Of a stretch of 64,000 nt of DNA, positions 56,360-64,000 are shown piece by piece. Position numbers and translations under genes: made by a program. Source of the DNA: Pegoplata infirma (lineage: Eukaryota; Arthropoda; Insecta; Diptera; Anthomyiidae); contig OY992537.1 of NCBI GenBank assembly GCA_963921195.1, positions 59,358,313 through 59,422,312 on the forward strand, in the 5' to 3' direction. The notes beneath the pieces were generated by a model, which had not been told where the DNA came from, ran no database searches, and saw only the letters and a program-made list of their open reading frames with translations. The first letter of the stretch is position 1; each line of letters starts with the position of its first letter.

Positions 56360-56830
56360 TGTCCTGTCAGTACTCCCAACAACAGGCTAACCGTCTGTTT
56401 GCCAAAGTAAGGCGATTTTCTGTCCTCTTAGAATTTCCTCCTCTTAGGGTCAGTAATATCAATCTATCTTTTATTCTTTTCCTTGATATACTGTCAATTT
56501 CGTTCATTAACTCCATTGGCTCAGAGACCTTCCTTGCTCACTCACCAGCCAATTCGTACCCGGCGACACTACTGTCTCCGAGGACCCAGATTAGCTTGAC
56601 TGGCGGAATTGGCGAAGGGGTTTTATTCAGTTCTTAACGATTTCCAATTTCACAGTATTTAATTCTAAGGTCTTCAGAGCTGCGAGATGACCTTTAACAA
56701 TTTTTATGTCACAGGGACGTGAGTCCCCTGTCATAATCATCTGCACTGATTTATCTATTGCCAGCGCCTCTGCCTGGAAAACACTACACTTGTCCGTACG
56801 TCTCTATAATTTCAAGGTGTTCAGAATAAA
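56360..56830 (-). pseudogene. LINE RNase H fragment
   Basis: Minus-strand words CSVFQAEALAI and VQMIMTGDS near 56790-56720, followed by a decayed middle and GVLTGHC near 56375. These are typical of the RNase H domain of fly LINEs. Part of this sequence (tcctcttagggtcagtaatatca region) is repeated at 63488-63680. Confidence 0.55.
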
Positions 56831-56874
56831 CTCTCGAATCTGTAGCCAGCTCCATCTTCAATTCATAAAAATTG

Positions 56875-57372
56875 TAGACTTGTGCTTAATCGTTCAATTG
56901 AGTGAGCGCTCATTTTCGTTCATTTCAGATAAAAGACCTAGTTCGTTCTTCTAGTTCAATCGGTCATTTATTATTTTCGTTGAACAATTTTTGTAAATAA
57001 ACATAAATGCTAATACCCTATTCACACTTACAGTTTTAAACCGTTTTTAGCAATTATTTTTAGCATTTTCTGTCAATATACTGTAATAGAATAAAGAAAG
57101 TGCTAAAAATATTGCTGCTAAAAACGATTTAAAACTGTACGTGTGAATAGAGTATAAGAAAGCGTACCAAAAGAGGAGAGAAAACTAACGCCTAATGACA
57201 AAATTAACAAAAAAAATTGAACAACCGAACTGAAAGATCAAAATGAGGTAATGACCAATTGAGCTGAATGAACGCAAATACCTAAAAGAGCTGAAATGAG
57301 CGAACTAAATAAACCGCTCAGTTAAGTGAATAGTTCAATTGAACTAGTTCGTTCGTGAACGCCACAACTCTA
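56875..57372. mobile_element. 498-bp hAT-type MITE with 8-bp duplication, containing a smaller MITE
   Basis: The left end tagacttgtgcttaatcgtt and right end gttcgtgaacgccacaactcta are partially inverted. The octamer aaaaattg flanks both sides (56867-56874 and 57373-57380). The interior has cgttcattt / gaactagttcg words. A close relative is at 58587-59129. The 137-bp MITE at 57016-57152 sits inside this copy only. Confidence 0.8.
57016..57152. mobile_element. 137-bp palindromic MITE with TA duplication
   Basis: ccctattcacacttacagtt at the left mirrors aaactgtacgtgtgaatagag at the right, and aaccgtttttagca mirrors tgctaaaaacgatt. TA occurs on both sides (57014-57015 and 57153-57154). The related hAT MITE at 58587-59129 lacks it, giving a natural empty site. 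Confidence 0.75.
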
Positions 57373-58071
57373 AAAAATTGACATCGCATTCTCTGTACAT
57401 CAGTGATCGGCACCCATTGCACGCTGGAGCCGAACACAATCGGCAATTCACATGTATACAACACGAATGTCAACAAAAAATCAACAAAGAGCATAAAAAA
57501 AACAAATATTTTATTCAGTAGCAAGCTGACTTTCTTCAAAGCAGGTTGATGTCGCTTTGTTGAAGAAATACACCAACACATGCATATTTTTATTAAAACA
57601 CTAATACTTTCATATGCCTCTTTGTGCCGACCACTGCTGTACATGGAATTTAAAGGTTCTCTTAAAGTTCGTCTACCGTTAGATATAGTCGGTTTTCTGT
57701 TCCAGATACTTGCTTGTTTTTTCAACTTTTTAAGCAGCTTTATTAGGGTATTTCTATGATATTTTCTATAACTCTACATAAAAATTGTGTATTTGTCGAA
57801 ATTCTCGTAGAAAAGCCCTGGTAAAGTTGCTCCACAAACAAGTATCATACAGAAATAATGTCCCACCCACCGTCGAGTGGCCCCAAGAGTACTGTATAAG
57901 CATTTGCGACTTTCTTAATTTTATAGCAGATTTTGAGATAAATTTGTAAACACAAAGTAAATTTGTTTACACAAATTAGTTATTTTAAGTATCTGTATTT
58001 CATTATATGTACTTTAATTATATTAATATTTCTCCTTTTTCTTTTTCGCCCCCATTCCTATAAACTCTCAG

Positions 58072-58214
58072 ATGCAAGGGTAAAGAACGTCTATTAGATA
58101 AACGCTGTGGTACATTACCGTATGTGGCTCCTGAAGTGCTTTTAAAACCATACCATGCTCAGCCTGCTGATATATGGTCATGTGGTGTTATTTTAGTGAC
58201 AATGTTAGCTGGTG
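58072..58214 (+). CDS. grp: Chk1 checkpoint kinase, coding exon 4 (gene continues beyond window)
   Basis: This 143-base exon encodes residues 186-233. It contains the activation segment [18 protein letters not shown], the APE motif at residues 205-207, and the helix F block [16 protein letters not shown]. It begins after ctctcag and ends at GGTG|gtaagt (58215), leaving one base to start the next codon. In fly Chk1 the next block is a Glu-Leu-Pro-Trp-Asp segment. I did not find it between 58215 and 64000, so the remaining kinase lobe and the C-terminal regulatory domain are presumably downstream of this window. Confidence 0.95.
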
Positions 58215-58586
58215 GTAAGTACTATTTTCTTTTTAATTTTTTATACTATAATTCCTTCTGTGTTGTGTTCTCTTATTTCATGGATTATATACAATATTAT
58301 TTCATTATTAAATTTTTATGTTAAAAGCAAAAAGTTATTTTTATTTAACAAAAAAGTTTTAAGTGTTTGCCATTTGTATCATTCAAAAAGTTTTAATCTA
58401 AAAAAATAAATTATGCACTTACAGTAATTTTTTTATAATTTAACGCACTATTCTAATGATTCAAAAACATTGTCATTTGATTTTTTGTTTAATCCAGTTT
58501 AAACCCTCCACTTCAGTGACTTCAGATTCCTTAAGAAATTCAAAACTCTATATTTGAAAATGTTGTTCAAATATTTTCCTAATTTT

Positions 58587-59129
58587 TAGACTTGTGCTTA
58601 ATCGTTCAATTGAGTGAGCGCTCATTCTCGTTCATTTTAGATAAAAGACCTAGTTCGTTCATCTAGTTCAATCGCTCTTTCGGCAATTTCGTTCAATAGT
58701 TCGTGAACGAATCTTTTTGATTATATCTATTGGTCGTTCATCTAGTTCAAATCGGTCAATTTTGGTTTTCGTTCAACAGTTCGTGATCGAATCATTTCGA
58801 TCATGTCTTTTGTTTTAGTTTTCTTTTAAAAAATACAAAAATGTTGAATAAAAACATTAATTAAAAAAAAAAAAAACAAACAAAAATATACACAATTTTT
58901 GTAAAAAAAAAGCATAATGATGAGAAAGCGTGCCAAAAGAGGAGATAAAACTAACGCGTTATGACGAAATTAACAAAAAAAATTAAACGACCGAACTGAA
59001 AGATCAGAATGAAGTAATGACCAATTGAGCTGAATGAACGAAAAGAACTGAAATGAACGAACTAGATAAACCGCTTAGTTAAGTGAATAGTTCAATTGAA
59101 CTAGTTCGTTCGTGAACGACACAACTCTA
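58587..59129. mobile_element. 543-bp hAT-type MITE with 8-bp target duplication
   Basis: Second copy of the family at 56875-57372, with the same tagacttgtgcttaatcgtt left end and cgtgaacgacacaactcta right end. The octamer ctaatttt flanks both sides (58579-58586 and 59130-59137). The flanks differ from those of the first copy, so the two insertions were independent. Confidence 0.8.
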
Positions 59130-59732
59130 CTAATTTTATTAGCGACTATACAAATTTACCAGTTAATGCTGGATTACTCAATGCTCCGTTGTAAAATAAC
59201 TCTCCGTTAAATTTACCTTTTTCATAAAAATGTTGACATAACGCCTTGAGTAATCCACCCTAAGTGCCATTAATTAGTTGTTTCATTATTAATACTCTCA
59301 GTTTTACATTTATTTAAATGGGGTAATTCGCTTCAGTTATCTTTACAAATTATAAAAACCAAAGTTATTGTAATACATTTTTTAAAAATTTTTGGGGGGA
59401 AAAATGATGAAACAATAAACAATTGTGTTGTTGTCGTGAATCAACAACAAAGTTGTTAAAGAAAGCTGTTAATAATACATTTGTGTCAGAAGTTTATTTA
59501 AAAAAAACTTAACCTTTAAATTTTCCAAGAAAATGTTGTTGCATGTATCTCTAAGCAAACAAATTGAAAGGGGGGAAAATCAGAAAACATTTTTAACCCT
59601 TTCACTATCATTGTACACTTGGGTAAAATTCTACTCCGATCGGAGTTTATCTTCTGCCCCCACTTTGAACCTCAAAATTGGGATTTTGGGGGAAAAAACA
59701 ACTTTTTTTTTTTGTTTCAAATTTCAATAAAA

Positions 59733-59936
59733 ATGAGACTCACAACAGCTCTTAGCACATCCGAAAAGAAAAAAGTACTGACTTTAAAGTCCAAAGTGTT
59801 TAATGCCGTTGAAATCGCGAAAATAATAGTGAGGGGCAAACCTATTGAATGCAATTATTTAAATAACATGGAAAAAACCAAAGGGTGTCCAGTCGCTCCA
59901 GGACTCAAATTTGCCCATTCACTAAAATACAAGTAA
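59733..59936 (+). pseudogene. Tc3-like transposase, N-terminal DNA-binding fragment
   Basis: The frame from the ATG at 59733 encodes MRLTTALSTSEKKKVLTLKS and continues with a helix-turn-helix-like stretch (NAVEIAKIIVRGKPIECNYL). This resembles the first DNA-binding domain of Tc1/Tc3 transposases. It ends after about 67 codons. The rest of the gene is absent here, though a minus-strand catalytic-domain remnant lies at 62400-62815. Confidence 0.5.
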
Positions 59937-60158
59937 GCTAACTTTCAAGAACATTTGTCAATTATATTTGTTTCTACGCAATTCTAAATACGAAAAACGT
60001 GAAAGTATTAGTGATTTTGGTGGAAATACGAGTGTGTATTAGTGAAATTTTGGAAAGCGAATGAATTTATCAAAGCAAACGATGGCAAATGTTCTACCGT
60101 GTTAGCTTATTTCCAGAGGGTTCATTTACTTTCCCGTGTGAAACGTCTTCTTTAATAG

Positions 60159-61454
60159 CACTGTGCTACAAAAAACACAAAATCAAATATACTTTTTAAA
60201 TGAGGTAGTTGAGGTTGTAGGTCTCGCGGAAAAGATCACAAAAATGCCCATCAAACTTGTCAGACACCCTCAAATTTTAAAGTTATTGTCAAAAAACGAT
60301 TTTTTGGGACTTTTCTCACTAAACCACTTGTAACTTAAACATTTTTCAACAGATTTTCAATTTTTCAACTGTTTTGGATAGAAGAAGGATAGAGCTTTTC
60401 ATGCGTGTGAATTGGTCTATACATATGAAAAAGATATGTATTGATTTTTTCAACAATATCTATTTTTTTGTTATTTTTTGAAAATTTTTTGAGTTTATCG
60501 ATTTTTTTCTGCTATAGTTCGTTCAACAACATTTATATTTATAAACGTATTCTTAAAGAAAATTTAATTGTGAATACGATGAGCTTTATGTGGAAAAAAT
60601 CGGATGACAATTAACAGAGTTGTGATAATTTTTCTAAAAAAGAAAATTAAGATTTTGCTTGAAATTGACGTTCGGATAACCCAGGCTAAAAAAATAAAAA
60701 AATAAACGAACATACTAAGAGGTCGCGTATCATTATTTTAAAGGTTTTTGGCCTCCTGAATTCGAATTTGACCTTGAAATTGCGCTATATTATTAAGTTT
60801 TTGATATATCAATTTATGTTAAATATCTCAAAAACCTGACGAGATAGAGCAATTTAAAGGCCAGATTCGGATTCAGAGCGCCAAAAACCTTTAAAGATAT
60901 TGTACTTGACCTCTTAAGATAAAATTATTTTTTTTGCCTGGGATATCTGAACGGCGATTTCCTGCAAAATCTTAATTTTCTTTTTTAGAAAAATTATCAC
61001 AACTCTGTCAATTGTTATCCGATTTCTTCAGAATAAAGCTTGTCGTATTCAGAATCAAATTTTCTTTAAAAATACTTTTATAACTATAAAGGTTGTTAAA
61101 CGAACTATAGCAGAAAAAAATCGATAAACTCGAAAAATTTTCAAAAAATAAAAAAAAAATTAGATATTATAGAAAAAAACAATAGATATATTTCTTATAT
61201 GTGTAGACCAATTCACACACATGGAAAGCCCTGTCCTACTTCTATCCAAAACAGTTAAAAAATTTAAAATCGGTTGAAAATTTTCTAAATTACACAAGGT
61301 TTAGTAAGTAAACTCCCGAAAAAACGTTTTTTGACAATAACTCTAAAATTTGAGGGTGTCTGGCAAGTTTAATGGGCATTTTTGTGATCTACTCGACAAA
61401 ACCAACAACTTATACCATGTCACATCGGAAGTATTTTTTCACTGTAGCACAGTG
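60159..61454. mobile_element. 1296-bp foldback element with CACTGTGCTACA ends
   Basis: The left terminus cactgtgctaca is mirrored by tgtagcacagtg at the right, and the arms (for example acaccctcaaattttaaagt / aaaatttgagggtgtctggc and ctcatcg..caactctg blocks) pair along almost the whole length, with a centre near 60805. The trinucleotide tag flanks both sides (60156-60158 and 61455-61457). The ends recall CACTA or Transib elements; the 3-bp flank favours the former. Non-coding. Confidence 0.65.
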
Positions 61455-61469
61455 TAGTCTTTAAAAAAA

Positions 61470-61547
61470 ACATGATTGGGCGAACTTAAATGGCAACAAC
61501 AGAACGATATCTACCAAAATTTTAAGAATTCCCTCGAATTCCACGTT
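61470..61547. repeat. Tc3-related segment between two insertions, mirrored at about 62740-62815
   Basis: gggcgaacttaaatggcaac at 61477 reappears inverted at about 62788-62807 (gttgccattttagttcgccc). The stretch after the hAT-type insertion (ctcaaagaaagtggtgattt, 62309) is likewise mirrored near 62740-62760. The Tc3-like remnant is therefore present as an inverted pair. Confidence 0.5.
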
Positions 61548-61555
61548 GACAGGTT

Positions 61556-62292
61556 CATTGGCGTAGGAAGCCAACATTTCTGGGGGGGGCTAAAGCCCCC
61601 CCAGATTTTTTTTAATTTTTTTTTTTTTTTTTTAATAGAAAACCCCAGACCTATTTCTGAAGCGTTCCCTATATCATGTATCTAGGTGTCCTAGAAACGA
61701 ATGCCCTCCGAAAGCGGTTAAAAATTTTTTTTAAACAAATTTTGATTCTGGAGATTTTTCGGAAATTTAGAACTCCCAGATATGTTATGAAGATGAAAGA
61801 CTTTTAATGTTTTTCCTATAGTAAAATCATTAGATTACTATGATTTTTTTCAAGAAAAAGTTCTGATGATTGCAAAAGTTGATGATTATTAGTCAAAATT
61901 CTCAGATTCTTTCTTCCAATAACTTTTGTCTATAAAAAACCACTTAGAATTTATAAACTTTTTTAAATCAAAGAACTTAAAATGTTTTCCTGAAGTTAAA
62001 ATCCTAAGATTCGGTAAAGTTTTTATTACTGACAAAAACATCAGATTCATATAAAAACTTTTTGCAATAATTCAGACTATTTTTCAATAGGAAAAACTAT
62101 TAGATCTAATATAATAATCATTACGAGTCCTTAAGACTCGCAGAATAATCATAACGAGTCCTAAAGACTTATTATTATTATTTATTGTTGCAAAAATTAA
62201 TGAAATCATTAAATTATTAAAAAAAAAATTGTGAATGATAAAAATTCTGGGGGGGGCTTAGCCCCCCCCAGACAGGGCTATCTACGCCAATG
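61556..62292. mobile_element. 737-bp hAT-type element, CATTGGCGTAG ends with G-runs
   Basis: The left end cattggcgtaggaagcc, then tctggggggggctaaagccc, is mirrored at the right by gggcttagcccccccaga and ggctatctacgccaatg. The octamer gacaggtt flanks both sides (61548-61555 and 62293-62300). This matches the 8-bp rule of hAT elements. The AT-rich interior has no transposase. Removing the element and one octamer rejoins Tc3-like sequence. Confidence 0.8.
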
Positions 62293-62399
62293 GACAGGTT
62301 CCAAATTGCTCAAAGAAAGTGGTGATTTTGTGGGTATTTCTATAGTCCATCACGATTAAAAATTAAATGAGTTTACAGTCTGTTGAAAATTGCAAAAAA

Positions 62400-62815
62400 G
62401 CCACCCCTTTATTCCAAACTTAAGAGCATCGATGGTAACGTAAGGAACAGTGATGATGCTACAGTTGAATATCTCACCGCATACCATAAAAAATACCTAT
62501 GATCTGTCTGCTATGCAAAAACTGTTTTTATTGTCTCAAATCACCGAAAACAATTGTATCCGTCTAATGCAACGGTATTAGTTTTTTTTCGTCGGAATAA
62601 ATTATTTTAAAAAAATTTCTAAGACCGAGTCATTGTATTCCTGGCGAGATTAAGGCGCTGCTAACTACGTTTGGCATTCAGCTATTAATTTTTGCATAAT
62701 TTGACTTTTAAACGCGACGGACTGTACAAATACTCGCATTAACGCCACTTTCTTTGAGAGTTTTGAAAAATGTCGGCGTAGAATTTGTTGCCATTTTAGT
62801 TCGCCCATTCATGTT
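62400..62815 (-). pseudogene. Decayed Tc3-like transposase catalytic region
   Basis: The minus strand shows TLKESGVNASICTVRR (second DNA-binding domain style) near 62765-62710 and IIYSDEKKLIPLH followed by TDTIVFGDLRQ near 62610-62535. The latter resembles the SDEKKFNLDGPD...HDLR block of Tc3 transposases, including the first catalytic aspartate. Stops and frameshifts interrupt it. Confidence 0.55.
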
Positions 62816-63302
62816 TTTTCCATAGTTCTGTTATTTAACTGCATGCAGCAGTTTTTTCCCTCTCTATTATTTCCGCGATTTTAACATTTTATCCTTTATC
62901 ACTTTTTCAGTACTTTTTCCTTTTCGGAAGAGCTAAGAGCTTTGTGAGTCCCATTTTTATTGAAATTCGAAACAAAACTGTTTTGTTTTTATTGTTTGAG
63001 GGATTGCTATTCATTACAAATTGGATAAAGGTCCTACTTGGTCTGTATTCCAAAATTCCTTATTCAAGTGATTCAAAAAAACTAGTGATTTTTTAACAAG
63101 TTGCGGAAAAATATTTTTTTAAAGCACTTTTTTTCAGTCTTTTGACAATTGTTATTATTTGACATTATTGGCTAGATATTGGTCTTTATCAGTGCATTTT
63201 TTTTATAATTTTCCGCTTATTTGTTACAAAGATATATTCGATTAAAAAGTGAAAAACTCGATTCCTTATTGATGTGATTCGCAGTGTATGTATTTTTTTA
63301 TT

Positions 63303-63486
63303 TTTTTTTTTTTACATAAAATTACAATACATTTTTAATAATTTCAACCTAAACGAGAACTGGTAAAAATGACCGTCGTTTCGTTGTAGCGAAAAAACCA
63401 AGGGTTCTGGTGGGAATCGTACCCACGACCCCCAGTCTCAAAGGCTATCACGCTACCATCTAGCCTACAGGGCCACCGAAATTGAT
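63303..63486 (-). mobile_element. tRNA-derived SINE, second copy
   Basis: Reverse-strand copy of the SINE at 55454-55644. On the minus strand it has the A-box-like taggctagatggtagc, a B-box with one change (ggtacgattcc), the tttcgctacaacgaaacgac and ccagttctcgtttagg body, and an A-rich tail. No clear target duplication was found. It lies directly next to LINE RNase H sequence. Confidence 0.75.
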
Positions 63487-63487
63487 T

Positions 63488-63690
63488 ACACCCTCTTAGG
63501 GTCAGTAATATCAATCTATCCTTTATCCCATTCCCTGATATATTGTCAATTTCGTTCAACAACTCTACTAAAGGAACCTGTTTTCCCACTGACTCAGAGA
63601 CCTTCCTTGCACACTCATCAGCCAATTCGTACCCGGCGACACCACTATGTGCGAAGACCCAGATTAGCTTGACTGGGTCTTCAAAGATTT
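63488..63690 (-). pseudogene. LINE RNase H fragment
   Basis: Minus-strand reading VKLIWVFAHSGVAGYELADE, then CARKVSESVGKQVP. WV..HSG..G.ELADE is the signature around the third catalytic aspartate of the LINE RNase H domain. It is about 85% similar by eye to the region at 56430-56620. Truncated on both sides. Confidence 0.65.
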
Positions 63691-63717
63691 TAATTGTAAT
63701 TCATAAAAGATCAATTC

Positions 63718-63943
63718 TAGGGGCATGTCACAGACTCAATTCCGTTCGGATTTGAAAAAAGTGGTTTACTCGTAAAACGCAAAAGGATATTATTTTTTCG
63801 GAATGAAATCACTTTCAAAAATCAAAGTGGAATTGAATTGCATAAAAGTGGTTTCATTCCGAAAAAAAATATTTGCTTTGCGTTTTACGAGTAAACCACT
63901 TACTACACTTCCGAACGGAATTAAGTCTATGACATACCCCCTA
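63718..63943. mobile_element. 226-bp foldback MITE in a short AATTGTAATTCG repeat
   Basis: taggggcatgtcacagactc / aattccgttcgga at the left is mirrored by ccgaacggaatta / agtctatgacatacccccta at the right. aagtggtttactcgtaaaac is likewise mirrored near 63885-63905. attc occurs on both sides (63714-63717 and 63944-63947), a possible 4-bp duplication. The surrounding DNA is a loose tandem repeat of caattgtaattcgtaaaa (63690-63717 and 63944-64000). Confidence 0.6.
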
Positions 63944-64000
63944 ATTCGTAAAAATTCAATTGTAATTCGTAAAACATCAATTGTAATTCGAAAATTCCAA

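Larger units (their letters stand above)
53625..58071 (+). other. Chk1 intron 3 (4447 bp)
   Basis: Runs from donor gtattt at 53625 to the ctctcag acceptor at 58071. About 53650-54450 is AT-rich unassigned DNA. The rest is a LINE remnant on the minus strand, split by a TA-flanked element that contains a SINE, followed by a hAT-type MITE that itself contains a smaller MITE. Confidence 0.9.
58215..64000 (+). other. Start of Chk1 intron 4 (3' end outside window)
   Basis: Begins with the gtaagt donor at 58215. No acceptor followed by the expected next kinase block was found, so the intron is at least 5.8 kb. It contains a hAT-type MITE, nested Tc1/Tc3, CACTGTG-ended and hAT-type elements, a LINE fragment, a SINE and a foldback repeat. 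Confidence 0.7.

Overview
This is a very AT-rich eukaryotic (dipteran) genomic window that holds the 5' half of one recognisable host gene, the checkpoint kinase Chk1 (grapes, grp, in Drosophila), on the + strand. Four coding exons are supported by in-phase splice sites and near-perfect kinase motifs: 7028-7182, 11663-11886, 53447-53624 and 58072-58214. Together they give 233 residues from the start codon to just past the APE motif; the rest of the gene lies beyond 64000. The level of match to Drosophila Chk1, the enormous introns (4.5, 41.6, 4.4 and more than 5.8 kb) and the dipteran repeat types suggest a higher fly with a large genome, such as a blowfly or another calyptrate. That organism call is inference.

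Everything else is non-genic DNA, mostly layered transposable elements. Upstream of the gene (1-6900): a truncated Helentron/INE-like repeat, a TIR element (559-1287), a 132-bp TA-flanked palindromic MITE, a TGACTGACTGA minisatellite with a triplicated flanking module, and a probable 5' UTR exon. Intron 1 (7183-11662): foldback repeats and a minisatellite that flips orientation midway. Intron 2 (11887-53446): LINE fragments inside a roughly 4.2-kb near-perfect palindrome (13328-17515), a broken DD37E Tc1/mariner transposase interrupted by a foldback MITE, several foldback elements, a full-length RTE-type LINE with an intact 973-codon ORF and an 11-bp target duplication (36187-39610, minus strand), and hAT-type MITEs with exact 8-bp target duplications. 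Intron 3 (53625-58071): a LINE remnant split by a TA-flanked element that itself carries a tRNA-derived SINE, plus hAT and TA-flanked MITEs nested in one another. Start of intron 4 (58215-64000): another hAT MITE, a Tc3-like transposase remnant carrying a CACTGTG-ended foldback and a 737-bp hAT-type element, a second SINE copy, and a terminal foldback.

The most novel-looking pattern is a group of six elements (559-1287, 5016-5295, 24439-24719, 24803-25527, 44730-45581, 50086-51767). Their interiors differ, but all begin with CCCAG (one with a single mismatch), end with CTGGG and are flanked by a matching dinucleotide (aa, at, ca, aa, ct, at). That points to a TIR transposon group with 2-bp target duplications and no TA preference, which I cannot assign to a known superfamily. 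No host gene other than Chk1 and no functional small RNA gene could be supported.
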